Source: Streptomyces sp. Ru73 | GTDB lineage: Bacteria > Actinomycetota > Actinomycetes > Streptomycetales > Streptomycetaceae | NCBI RefSeq assembly: GCF_002920575.1 | Contig: NZ_PQSQ01000046.1 | Span: forward strand, 1 to 58,856 | Reading direction: 5' to 3' | DNA: 58,856 nucleotides | In this document: in pieces, positions 16,262-24,217 of the stretch | How the letters are laid out: each line of letters opens with the position of its first letter | How positions within the stretch are numbered: position 1 is the stretch's first letter | Position numbers and translations under genes: made by a program | Notes under the pieces: model-generated | Told to the model about the DNA's origin: nothing | The model's input: the letters and a program-made list of their open reading frames with translations, nothing else | Databases searched by the model: none

Positions 16262-17653
16262 ATGGACACGGCCCCCTCCGCGACACCTCGCGGCACCACC
16301 GCGGGCACCCCCGCCCGGCACCGCCGGAAGGTGGCCACGGCGGCCGCCCTGGCCTCCGCCGTCGAGTGGTACGACTACTTCGTCTTCGGCATCGCAGCGG
16401 CCCTCGTACTGGGCCACGCCTTCTTCCCCTCCGGCAGTCAGGTCGCCGGCGTGCTCGCCGCGTTCGCGACCTTCGCCGTCGGCTTCCTCGCCAGACCCAT
16501 CGGCGGCGTGATCGCCGGCCAGCTCGGCGACAAGCGCGGCCGCAAGCCGATGCTCGTCCTCGCGCTGACCCTGATGGGCCTGTCCACCACCGGCATCGGC
16601 CTGCTCCCCACGTACGAAACGATCGGCATCGCCGCACCGATCCTCCTGGTGACGCTGCGCATCGTGCAGGGCATCGCGGTCGGCGCCCAGTGGGGCGGCG
16701 CGATGCTGATGGCCACCGAGTACGCGCCCGAGGGCAAGCGCGGGCTGTACGGCTCGCTGGTCCAGCTCGGCGTGCCGATCGGCGTGGTGACCGCCAACAC
16801 CGTCTTCCTGGTGGCCGGCGCGGCCGTCGGGGACGGCGCTTTCGCCTCCTGGGGCTGGCGGCTGCCCTTCTTCGTCGGCATCCTCGTGCTGGTCCTCGCC
16901 TGGTACATCCACACCCGCGTCGAGGAGACGCCCGAGTTCCGGGACGCCGAGCGCCGGCTCGCCGCCGCCGAGAAGCAGGCCGGCAGCGCCCGCTCGCCGC
17001 TGCGCGCGATCCTCCGCCACCACCTCGGCACGGTCCTGCTGGCCGGCGGCTCCTTCGCGGTGAACACCGCGACGTTCTACATCCTGATCACCGGCGTACT
17101 GGACTACGCGACCCGTGAACTGGCCATGCAGCGCACGTCCGTGCTGATGGTCTCGCTGCTGGTCAGCCTCACCCAGCTCGCCCTGATCCCGGCCGCGGCC
17201 GCGCTCTCGGACCGGGTCGGCCGGCTGCGGATCTACACGCTCGGCGCGGCCGGGCTGCTGGTCTGGGCGGTGCCGATGTTCCTGCTGATCGACACGGCGT
17301 CGCTGTGGTGGCTGGCCGTCGGCACGTTCGTCACCAGCTGCTTCCTGAGCATCATGTACGGGCCGCAGGCCGCCCTGTTCGCCGAGCTGTTCTCGGCGGA
17401 GATGCGCTACACCGGGGCCTCGCTGGGCTACCAGATCAGCGCCGTGCTGGGCGGCGGCCTCGCGCCGTTCCTCATGGTCCTGCTGCTGGAGGTGAGCGGC
17501 ACCTCGCTGGCGGTCTCCGGCTACATCATGCTGCTCTCGGTGGTCGCCCTGGGCTCCATCGCGGTCCTGGCCAAGCGGGCCCGCCGGGCGGCCGCCGGTA
17601 CGGCGGAGGCCGGGGTACCGGCCCCCGCTACGCGGCCGCGGCCGGCGGAGTAG
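16262..17653 (+). CDS. Metabolite:H+ symporter (MHS family MFS)
   Basis: This 463-aa MFS transporter belongs to the metabolite:proton symporter family (ShiA, KgtP, ProP relatives). The signature N-terminal helix is VEWYDYFVFGIAAAL, followed by ARPIGGVIAGQLGDKRGRK. Other family segments are RIVQGIAVGAQWGGA and SWGWRLPF. It would import a small carboxylate or similar compound; which one cannot be told. The frame is open from 16178, but ATG 16262 agrees with the family start. Its last 26 bases overlap the opposing urea transporter gene. Confidence 0.9.
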   Translation: MDTAPSATPRGTTAGTPARHRRKVATAAALASAVEWYDYFVFGIAAALVLGHAFFPSGSQVAGVLAAFATFAVGFLARPIGGVIAGQLGDKRGRKPMLVLALTLMGLSTTGIGLLPTYETIGIAAPILLVTLRIVQGIAVGAQWGGAMLMATEYAPEGKRGLYGSLVQLGVPIGVVTANTVFLVAGAAVGDGAFASWGWRLPFFVGILVLVLAWYIHTRVEETPEFRDAERRLAAAEKQAGSARSPLRAILRHHLGTVLLAGGSFAVNTATFYILITGVLDYATRELAMQRTSVLMVSLLVSLTQLALIPAAAALSDRVGRLRIYTLGAAGLLVWAVPMFLLIDTASLWWLAVGTFVTSCFLSIMYGPQAALFAELFSAEMRYTGASLGYQISAVLGGGLAPFLMVLLLEVSGTSLAVSGYIMLLSVVALGSIAVLAKRARRAAAGTAEAGVPAPATRPRPAE

Positions 17654-18629
17654 CGCTCCCCGCCGCGACGGGTTCCGGCGCGCCGGCCTTCCGCAGCCTG
17701 GGGAAGGCCGGCACCGCCACCAGGAACGCCAGCGTGGTGAGCACGAACGGCCAGGTGAAGGTGTGGCCGCCGGACGGCGCGAAGAGCGCGGCGGCCGCCG
17801 AGGTCAGGATGGTCGCGGCGACCGCGCCGGTCACCGCGTACGCCAGCGACCAGCCGTCGGCGGCCAGGAAGACGCCGCCCAGCGCCATCGTCACCAGCAC
17901 CGCGTTGTAGCCCATCCCGCCGTCGGCGATCTGCTGCGCGGGGGCGCCCAGCAGCCAGCTCGCCGCGATGCCGGCCGCGCTGCCCAGGCAGGCCAGCGCG
18001 CCCAGCCGGCGGTCGGCGACGAAGATGCCGAGCAGGAACAGCGCGCCCACGTACCACTGCGGCATGAAGAAGATCTGGGCGACGCTCGCGAAGAAGGCGT
18101 GCCAGAGGTCGGTCCAGGTGAGCGCGGTCGGGCCGGTGGCCGGCCGGGCCAGCGCCGCCAGCCCGCCGTCGTGGTGCCAGGCGCGGGTGAAGCCGGGCGC
18201 TGCGATGGTCATGGCGCTGGCCGTGAGGCAGTACGGCAGGGTCAGCGTCGGCAGGTTCCACGGGCGCAGCAGCGTGCCGACGGCGCCGGTGAGCACGGTG
18301 ACGACCACGCAGCCGCCCGCCGCCAGCAGCACGGTCGAGAGGTGGCCGGCGCCCAGGAACGCCGCGAAGCCCACCGCCACCAGGCAGGAGTTGAAGCCCT
18401 CCAGGCCCGCGGTGATCCGGTCGCGGGCGACGCCGAGCAGCTGTGCGGTGGCGGTGCCCAGCGCGGTGCCGCACAGCCCGTAGACGCCGTACTCCCAGCC
18501 GGCGGCGCAGAGCGCGATGGTGAAGACGAGGCCGGCGAGCGCGCTGGGCAGGAAGTCCACCTGGGCCTGGCCGCGCAGCACGCGCAGTGCGAAGGCGAGG
18601 GCCGGCCGGTCCGGTATCGGCTGCTGCAC
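17628..18629 (-). CDS. Urea transporter family (UT) channel
   Basis: This 333-aa protein matches the urea transporter fold, which is two homologous halves of five helices. Family hallmarks are GLEGFNSCLVAVGF in the first half with LPTLTLPY, and the second-half counterpart GMGYNAVLVTMALGG. It passes urea down its gradient. GTG 18629 lies seven bases after AGGAG. No urease or urea amidolyase gene is in the window, so the metabolic partner is elsewhere. It converges on, and overlaps by 26 bases, the symporter gene. Confidence 0.88.
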   Translation of the reverse strand: MQQPIPDRPALAFALRVLRGQAQVDFLPSALAGLVFTIALCAAGWEYGVYGLCGTALGTATAQLLGVARDRITAGLEGFNSCLVAVGFAAFLGAGHLSTVLLAAGGCVVVTVLTGAVGTLLRPWNLPTLTLPYCLTASAMTIAAPGFTRAWHHDGGLAALARPATGPTALTWTDLWHAFFASVAQIFFMPQWYVGALFLLGIFVADRRLGALACLGSAAGIAASWLLGAPAQQIADGGMGYNAVLVTMALGGVFLAADGWSLAYAVTGAVAATILTSAAAALFAPSGGHTFTWPFVLTTLAFLVAVPAFPRLRKAGAPEPVAAGSATPPAAAA

Positions 18630-18733
18630 GTGGGTTCTCCTGTCGCGCGTGCTACGTCACGGGCGCTCCGGATATTACATGCGTGTTACACGTAGGTAAC
18701 AGGGGAGGGTCGCCCGCAGTGCGGCGCGTGCGG

Positions 18734-19366
18734 TCAGGAGGCCGGCTGGAACTGCAGCGCGAGCCCGTCGACCAGGGCCTGCAGCCCCGACTCGAACGCG
18801 CCCTCGTCCACCTGCTGCTGGTGCTCGGCGAGCAGGTGGGCCTGGCCGAGGTGGGGGTAGTCGGCCGGGTCGTAGGCGGCAGCGTCGTCGACGAAGCCGC
18901 GCGCGAAGGAGCCCAGCGCCGAGCCCGCGACGAAGTACCGCACCATCGCGCAGACCTTGGTGGCCTGCGCGGGCGGCCAGCCGGCCTCGACCATGCCGCC
19001 GAACGCCGCGTCGGCCATCTTCAGTCCCGCCGGGCGGCGTCCCGGCCCCTGTGCGAGGAACGGCACGAAGTTCGGGTGCGCGGCGAGCGCCGCGCGGTAG
19101 GACCGGGCCCACTCCAGCAGCCCGCGCCGCCAGTCCCGCTCGGGTCCGAAGCCCGAGACGTCGACCTTGGCGATCACCATGTCCGCCGCGGCGTCCAGGA
19201 TCTCGTCCTTGGTCGTGAAGTGGTTGTACAGGGAGGGGCCGCTCACGCCCAGCTCGGCGGCGAGCCGCCGGGTGGACAGCGCCTGCAGCCCCTCCTCGTC
19301 GATGAGCGCGAGGGCCGCCGTGACGATGCGCTCACGGTTCAGCAGGGGCTTGCGGGGTCGGGCCAT
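18734..19366 (-). CDS. TetR-family regulator (proposed controller of site type A)
   Basis: This 210-aa TetR protein has the HTH ALALIDEEGLQALSTRRLAAELGVSGPSLYNHF and a TetR_C-type ligand domain. ATG 19366 is chosen over an in-frame ATG at 19375, because MARPRKPLLNRERIV is the usual beginning. The open frame runs much further upstream, but that is an antisense shadow of the dehydrogenase. It is divergent from an acyl-CoA dehydrogenase, with a palindrome at 19395-19414 between them, so autorepression and control of the dehydrogenase are likely. The same motif in front of the aldehyde dehydrogenase suggests a small regulon. Confidence 0.88.
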   Translation of the reverse strand: MARPRKPLLNRERIVTAALALIDEEGLQALSTRRLAAELGVSGPSLYNHFTTKDEILDAAADMVIAKVDVSGFGPERDWRRGLLEWARSYRAALAAHPNFVPFLAQGPGRRPAGLKMADAAFGGMVEAGWPPAQATKVCAMVRYFVAGSALGSFARGFVDDAAAYDPADYPHLGQAHLLAEHQQQVDEGAFESGLQALVDGLALQFQPAS

Positions 19367-19394
19367 GACGCACATAGTAGAGGCTGCCGCCGAA

Positions 19395-19414
19395 AAACTA
19401 GCAGTGATAATTAA
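19395..19414. promoter_or_regulatory. TetR-type operator A2
   Basis: AAACTAGCAGTGATAATTAA lies between the divergent TetR (start 19366) and acyl-CoA dehydrogenase (start 19478) genes. It agrees with 13192-13211 at 15 of 20 positions, including both half-site cores ACTAGC and GATA. Confidence 0.65.
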
Positions 19415-19477
19415 GGCTGCGGCGCCCCGCGGCTGCCGCCTGCCTTGCGCCACTGCCCCCGCAGAGGAAGACGCATC

Positions 19478-20629
19478 ATGGACCTCGAACTCACCGAGGA
19501 GCAGGCCGCCGTCCGGCAGCTCGCCAAGGACTTCGTCGACCGCGAGGTCGCCCCGCACGCGACGGAGTGGGACCGCGCCGAACAGGTCGACCGCGCCATC
19601 GTGAAGACCATGGGCGACCTGGGCTTCCTGGGTCTGACCATCCCCGAGGAGTACGGCGGTTCCGGCGGTGACCACTTCGCGTACGCCCTGGTCACCGAGG
19701 AGCTGGGGCGCGGCGACTCCTCCGTGCGCGGCATCGTCTCCGTCTCGCTCGGCCTGGTGGCGAAGTCCATCGCCGCCTGGGGGAACGAGGACCAGAAGCG
19801 GGAGTGGCTGCCCCGGCTCACCTCCGGCGAGGCGATCGGCTGCTTCGGCCTCACCGAGCCCGGCACCGGCTCCGACGCGGGCAACCTCACCACGCGTGCC
19901 GTGCGCGACGGCGGGGACTGGGTGATCAACGGCTCGAAGATGTTCATCACCAACGGCACCTGGGCCGACGTGGTGCTGCTCTTCGCGCGTACCGGCCCCG
20001 AGCCCGGCCACAAGGGCGTGAGCGCCTTCCTCGTCCCCACCGGCACCCCCGGCCTGTCCCGCCGGGAGATCCACGGCAAGCTCGGCCTGCGCGGCCAGGC
20101 CACCGCCGAGCTGGCCCTGGAGGACGTGCGGGTGCCCGCCTCCGCGATGATCGCGCCCGAGGGCAAGGGCTTCTCGGTGGCGATGTCCGCGCTGGCCAAG
20201 GGCCGGATGTCGGTCGCGGCCGGCTGCGTGGGCATCGCGCAGGCGGCGCTGGACGCGGCGGTGGGGTACGCCACCGAGCGCGACCAGTTCGGCAAGACCA
20301 TCGCCCACCACCAGCTCGTCCAGGAACTGCTCAGCGACATCTCGCTGGACGTGGACGCGGCCCGGCTGCTGACCTGGCGGGTCGCCGACCTGATCGACCG
20401 CGGCAAGCCGTTCGTCACCGAGGCGTCCAAGGCCAAGCTGTTCGCCTCCGAGGCCGCGGTACGCTGCGCCAACAACGCCCTCCAGGTCTTCGGCGGGTAC
20501 GGCTACATCGACGAGTACCCGGTCGGCAAGCTGCTCCGCGACGCCCGCGTGATGACGCTGTACGAGGGCACCAGCCAGATCCAGAAGCTGCTGATCGGGC
20601 GCGCGCTGACGGGCGTCTCCGCGTTCTGA
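19478..20629 (+). CDS. Acyl-CoA dehydrogenase (flavoprotein)
   Basis: This 383-aa flavoenzyme introduces the alpha-beta double bond in acyl-CoA esters. Family blocks are GCFGLTEPGTGSDAGN (FAD/substrate loop), VINGSKMFITNG, RDQFGKTI, FGGYGYIDEYPVGKL, and the YEGTSQIQ segment whose Glu is the catalytic base. ATG 19478 follows AGAGGAAG. A beta-oxidation or branched-chain amino acid role fits, with a MaoC hydratase 0.8 kb downstream. The choice among short-chain classes cannot be made from sequence alone. Confidence 0.95.
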   Translation: MDLELTEEQAAVRQLAKDFVDREVAPHATEWDRAEQVDRAIVKTMGDLGFLGLTIPEEYGGSGGDHFAYALVTEELGRGDSSVRGIVSVSLGLVAKSIAAWGNEDQKREWLPRLTSGEAIGCFGLTEPGTGSDAGNLTTRAVRDGGDWVINGSKMFITNGTWADVVLLFARTGPEPGHKGVSAFLVPTGTPGLSRREIHGKLGLRGQATAELALEDVRVPASAMIAPEGKGFSVAMSALAKGRMSVAAGCVGIAQAALDAAVGYATERDQFGKTIAHHQLVQELLSDISLDVDAARLLTWRVADLIDRGKPFVTEASKAKLFASEAAVRCANNALQVFGGYGYIDEYPVGKLLRDARVMTLYEGTSQIQKLLIGRALTGVSAF

Positions 20630-20702
20630 AGCGGCGTACGGTGGCCGTCCGCGCGCCGCGGACCCGGCCGGTTCCCCGTGACCCGGCCGGGCCCGCGGCG
20701 CG

Positions 20703-20718
20703 CTAAGCGCTTGCTCAG
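20703..20718. promoter_or_regulatory. TetR-type operator B1
   Basis: CTAAGCGCTTGCTCAG, 75 bases before the TetR start at 20793, is identical to 21914-21929 in front of the MaoC gene. It contains the 8-bp palindrome AAGCGCTT, a core of the kind often seen for TetR regulators of acyl-CoA genes. Confidence 0.7.
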
Positions 20719-20792
20719 TCGCAGCGGTATGGTGTTCGATCTGATGGCCCGCCGCGGACGGACCGTGGCGGACCGCGGGATCGGAGTGCGCG

Positions 20793-21422
20793 ATGGGTGC
20801 GGAGGCGGAGCGGGCCGGCGAGGCCGCCGAGGAGTGGTCAGGAGTGGCTCCGGACGCGGCCCAGCGGCTGGTCGGGGCCGCCGTCGAGGCGTTCGCCGAG
20901 CGCGGCTACCACGCCACGACCACCCGTGACATCGCCGGGCGGGCCGGCATGAGCCCGGCCGCGCTCTACATCCACTACAAGACCAAGGAAGAGCTGCTCT
21001 ACCGCATCAGCGTCACCGGGCACGAACGCGCGCTGAAGATCATGTCGGCCGCCGCCGGCGCCGAGGGCACGGCCGCGGACCGGCTCTGCCACGCGGTACG
21101 CGCCTTCGCCAGCTGGCACGCCGAGCGGCACACCACGGCCCGCATCATCCAGTACGAGCTCAAGGCGCTCAGCGAGGAGCACTACGCCGAGATCGCGGGG
21201 CTGCGGCGGCAGACCGACCGGCTGCTGCGCGAGATCATCCAGGACGGCACGGACGCCGGGGAGTTCTCGGTGCGGGACGTGCCGGGCACGACGCTGGCCG
21301 TGCTCTCGCTCTGCGTGGACGTGGCCCGCTGGTTCACCGCGGACGGCAAGCGCACGCCCGACCAGGTCGGCGAGCTCTACGCCGACCTGGTCCTGGGCAT
21401 GGTGGGCGCGCGCCGCCCGTAA
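20793..21422 (+). CDS. TetR-family regulator (proposed controller of site type B)
   Basis: This 209-aa protein has an N-terminal TetR HTH (AVEAFAERGYHATTTRDIAGRAGMSPAALYIHYKTKEEL) and a C-terminal domain of the type found in fatty-acid-degradation regulators. ATG 20793 follows GGATCGGAGTGCGC. It ends only eight bases from the MaoC gene, tail to tail, and identical 16-bp operators precede both. It therefore probably represses itself and the MaoC gene, with an acyl-CoA as inducer. Confidence 0.88.
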   Translation: MGAEAERAGEAAEEWSGVAPDAAQRLVGAAVEAFAERGYHATTTRDIAGRAGMSPAALYIHYKTKEELLYRISVTGHERALKIMSAAAGAEGTAADRLCHAVRAFASWHAERHTTARIIQYELKALSEEHYAEIAGLRRQTDRLLREIIQDGTDAGEFSVRDVPGTTLAVLSLCVDVARWFTADGKRTPDQVGELYADLVLGMVGARRP

Positions 21423-21430
21423 GGAAGGCC

Positions 21431-21892
21431 CTACAGGTAGAAGCGGCTGACCGACTCCGCGACGCAGACCGGCTTGTCGCCGCCCTCGCGCTCCACGGTC
21501 ACCACCGTGGTGAGCTGCACCCCGCCCGCCACCTCGGTCACCTCGGCGATCTTCGCGGTGGCGCGCACCCGCGAGCCGACCGGCACGGGGGAGGGGAAGC
21601 GCACCTTGTTGGTGCCGTAGTTGATGCCCATCTTCACGTTGTCGACACGCATCAGCTGCGGTACCAGCGCGGGCAGCAGCGACAGCGTCAGGTAGCCGTG
21701 CGCGATGGTGGTGCCGAACGGGCCGGCCTTGGCCTTCTCCTGGTCCACGTGGATCCACTGGTGGTCGCCGGTCGCGTCGGCGAACAGGTCGATCCGCTTC
21801 TGGTCGACCTCCAGCCAGTCGCTCGGGCCGAGTTCCTCGCCGACCGCACCACGCAGCTCGTCCAGCGAACCGAACACTCGGGGGTCTGCCAT
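21431..21892 (-). CDS. MaoC-family (R)-hydratase / dehydratase
   Basis: This 153-aa single hot-dog protein has the hydratase motif ATGDHQWIHVD, giving catalytic D43 and H48, and the following GPFGTTIAHGYLTLSLLP helix. Such enzymes hydrate enoyl-CoA. ATG 21892 is preferred over 21910 because AGGAGG lies nine bases before it; the longer frame would start upstream of its own ribosome site. It is probably controlled by the neighbouring TetR and works with the acyl-CoA dehydrogenase upstream. Confidence 0.92.
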   Translation of the reverse strand: MADPRVFGSLDELRGAVGEELGPSDWLEVDQKRIDLFADATGDHQWIHVDQEKAKAGPFGTTIAHGYLTLSLLPALVPQLMRVDNVKMGINYGTNKVRFPSPVPVGSRVRATAKIAEVTEVAGGVQLTTVVTVEREGGDKPVCVAESVSRFYL

Positions 21893-21913
21893 GTTCCTGT
21901 GCCTCCTCATCGA

Positions 21914-21929
21914 CTAAGCGCTTGCTCAG
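21914..21929. promoter_or_regulatory. TetR-type operator B2
   Basis: CTAAGCGCTTGCTCAG is identical to 20703-20718. It lies 22 bases upstream of the MaoC start (21892, minus strand) and 53 bases before the divergent soxR start. Confidence 0.7.
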
Positions 21930-21969
21930 CTTGCTGTGCGGAACCGCCGCTGTCAACGGACCGTCCGGT

Positions 21970-21982
21970 TAGGCTGGCGGCG
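21970..21982 (+). promoter_or_regulatory. Putative soxR -10 box, leaderless transcript
   Basis: TAGGCT at 21970-21975 is six bases before the GTG of soxR. Transcription would then start at the start codon and give a leaderless mRNA. There is no Shine-Dalgarno sequence before the GTG, and the 11-bp palindrome CGGACCGTCCG lies just upstream (21957-21967). Confidence 0.4.
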
Positions 21983-22488
21983 TGCCCCAGCTACCGCGCA
22001 AAGTCCATGAACTCACCGTCGGCCAGCTCGCCGCGCGCAGCGGCGCGGCCGTCTCGGCGCTGCACTTCTACGAGTCCAAGGGCCTGATCAGCAGCACCCG
22101 GACGGCCGGCAACCAGCGCCGGTTCACCCGCGACACCCTGCGCCGCGTGGCGTTCGTCCGCGCGGCGCAGCGCGTCGGCATCCCGCTCGCCGTGATCCGG
22201 GACGCGCTCGCCGAGCTGCCGGAGGAGCGCACGCCCAACCGCGAGGACTGGGCCCGGCTCTCCGAAGCCTGGCGCGCCGAGCTGGACGAGCGGATCGGCC
22301 AGCTCCTGGAGCTGCGCGACAAGCTGACCGACTGCATCGGCTGCGGCTGTCTGTCGCTGGAGAAGTGCGCGCTGTCGAACCCGTACGACGAGCTGGGTGA
22401 GCAGGGCCCCGGCGCGCGCCGGCTGCGCGTGGACCGGGCGGCCCCGGAGAAGGACGGGGCCGGCGCGTGCGCACGCGCCGGCCGCTGA
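21982..22488 (+). CDS. soxR: Redox-sensing MerR-family activator SoxR
   Basis: This 168-aa MerR-family protein has the winged-helix start ELTVGQLAARSGAAVSALHFYESKGLI, a dimerisation helix, and the 2Fe-2S loop CIGCGCLSLEKC with Cys 118, 121, 123 and 129, the same spacing as E. coli SoxR. Oxidation of the cluster by redox-cycling compounds activates transcription. In streptomycetes, which lack SoxS, SoxR controls its targets directly. No clear SoxR box is visible in the window, so its targets lie elsewhere or in forms I did not recognise. Confidence 0.97.
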   Translation: MPQLPRKVHELTVGQLAARSGAAVSALHFYESKGLISSTRTAGNQRRFTRDTLRRVAFVRAAQRVGIPLAVIRDALAELPEERTPNREDWARLSEAWRAELDERIGQLLELRDKLTDCIGCGCLSLEKCALSNPYDELGEQGPGARRLRVDRAAPEKDGAGACARAGR

Positions 22489-22497
22489 AGCGTTCCG

Positions 22498-22611
22498 TCA
22501 GCCGGTGAACAGCTGCTTCATCTTGAGCGCCAGCTCGTACAGACCGTAGGCGAAGGGCAGTCCGACCCACAGCCAGACGAAGGCGAGCAGGGCGCGGCGG
22601 CGGGCGGTCAC
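22498..22611 (-). CDS. MFS transporter small subunit (37 aa)
   Basis: This 37-residue peptide begins MTARRRALLAFVWLWVGLPF, is mostly one hydrophobic helix, and ends in a short charged tail (KMKQLFTG). It matches the family annotated as the small subunit of OFA-type MFS transporters. Its GTG overlaps the transporter stop as GTGA (22608-22611), so translation is coupled. It ends ten bases from the soxR stop on the opposite strand. It probably sits beside the large transporter in the membrane; its exact role is unknown. Confidence 0.82.
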   Translation of the reverse strand: MTARRRALLAFVWLWVGLPFAYGLYELALKMKQLFTG

Positions 22612-23972
22612 AGGGCGGCTCCTTCTTCCCGGTCCTCCTGGCGGCGCGGCTCGGCCGGCTCGTGGTGGCGCGGATGCACCGGCCGGATCAGCTCGTTGGC
22701 GACGAACCCGATCACGAGCAGGCCGATCATGATGAAGAACGACGTGCTGTACAGGTCGGGCCCGCTGCGCCCGGCGGCGTGCTGGGCGTCGGCGATGGCG
22801 TTGACGATCAGCGGGCCGAGGACGCCGGCGGTGGACCAGGCGGTCAGCAGCCGGCCGTGGATGGCGCCGACCTGGTACGTGCCGAAGAGGTCCTTCAGGT
22901 ACGCCGGGGCCGTGGCGAAGCCGCCGCCGTAGAAGGACAGGATGACCACGGCGCAGGCCACGAAGAGCGGCTTGGACGCGTCGCCGGTCAGCGCCAGGAC
23001 GAGGTACAGCAGCGCGCCCACGCCGAGGTAGAGGCGGTAGATGTTCTTCCGGCCCGCCAGGTCGGAGAGGGTGGACCAGGCGAACCGGCCGAGCATGTTG
23101 GCGAGCGAGAGCATGCCGACGAAGCCGGCCGCCGCCGCCGCGCTCACGGGCGTCGAGGTGTCAGCGAAGAAGTCCGCGATCATCGGCGCGGCCTTCTCCA
23201 GGATGCCGATGCCGGCCGTGACGTTCATGCAGAGCACGACCCACAGGCACCAGAACTGCGGGGTGCGCAGCGCGCTGCGGGCGGAGACCTGCGCGGTGGT
23301 GACCAGCGCGCCGGCCGCGGTCCCGGCGGGCGTGGCACCCGGCGGCCGCCAGTCGTCGGCGGGCACCCGGACCAGCAGCACGCCCAGCGACATGAAGACG
23401 GCGTACGCCAGGCCCATCACGAGGAAGGTCCGCGCGATGCCGGCGGCGTCGGTGCCCAGTGCGTCCAGCAGCCCGCTGGACCAGGGGGAGGCGATCAGCG
23501 CGCCGCCGCCGAAGCCCATGATGGCGATGCCGGTGGCCATGCCGGGGCGGTCGGGGAACCACTTGATCAGGGTGGAGACGGGGGAGATGTAGCCGATGCC
23601 CAGGCCGATCCCGCCGATGAAGCCGTAGCCGAGCACGACCAGCCAGTACTGACGGGTGGCGGCGCCGAGCGCGGCGATCAGGAAGCCGGAGCAGAAGCAG
23701 AGGGTGGAGACGAGCATGGCCCAGCGGGGGCCGCGCCGTTCGACGAGGGTGCCGCCGAAGGCGGCCGAGAGGCCGAGCATCACGATGGCGAGCTGGAAGG
23801 GGAGCGCGGAGGCGGTGCCGGAGAGCCCGAGGGAGGATTCCAGGGGCGGTTTGAACACACTCCAGGCGTAGGCCTGTCCGATGGCGAGGTGGATGGCGAG
23901 CGCGGCCGGCGGCACGAGCCAGCGGCTCCAGCCCGGCGGGGCGACGGTGGCGGATCGGGCGAGCGCGAGCAT
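22608..23972 (-). CDS. OFA-type MFS antiporter (oxalate/formate family)
   Basis: This 454-aa MFS protein has the OFA-family start: PPAALAIHLAIGQAYAWSVF, then YGFIGGIGLGIGYISPVSTLIKWFPDR. The second half has SFYGGGFATAPAYLKDLFG. Members exchange dicarboxylates or monocarboxylates; oxalate specificity cannot be assumed, and no oxalyl-CoA or formyl-CoA genes are in the window. The gene overlaps a 37-aa partner by four bases. ATG 23972 starts a short cytosolic tail before helix 1. Confidence 0.9.
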   Translation of the reverse strand: MLALARSATVAPPGWSRWLVPPAALAIHLAIGQAYAWSVFKPPLESSLGLSGTASALPFQLAIVMLGLSAAFGGTLVERRGPRWAMLVSTLCFCSGFLIAALGAATRQYWLVVLGYGFIGGIGLGIGYISPVSTLIKWFPDRPGMATGIAIMGFGGGALIASPWSSGLLDALGTDAAGIARTFLVMGLAYAVFMSLGVLLVRVPADDWRPPGATPAGTAAGALVTTAQVSARSALRTPQFWCLWVVLCMNVTAGIGILEKAAPMIADFFADTSTPVSAAAAAGFVGMLSLANMLGRFAWSTLSDLAGRKNIYRLYLGVGALLYLVLALTGDASKPLFVACAVVILSFYGGGFATAPAYLKDLFGTYQVGAIHGRLLTAWSTAGVLGPLIVNAIADAQHAAGRSGPDLYSTSFFIMIGLLVIGFVANELIRPVHPRHHEPAEPRRQEDREEGAAL

Positions 23973-24217
23973 GCCGTGAACGTAGTGCCGTGGGGTGAGT
24001 CAGGGGAAGATCTTCGTCAAGGACTCAACCAGTTCCGGCGCGATCCGCCCAACTGCCGCGCGCCGCGGCGGAGCGGGTCACCTGCGGGTCCCCCGTTCCC
24101 GGTGCGGCCGTGCCGCAGCGGCCCTTCGGGTCCCCCGTCCCGAGAGCAGGCCTCCGGTGTGTCCCGCGTGGTGGTGCCGGTGGTCGCCGGCCCCGTCGTG
24201 GAGCTGCCGCGTGGTGC

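Noticed and set aside
19367..20311. Long N-terminal extension of the TetR frame
   Set aside because: It is antisense to the acyl-CoA dehydrogenase and contains no conserved sequence; the normal TetR start is at 19366.
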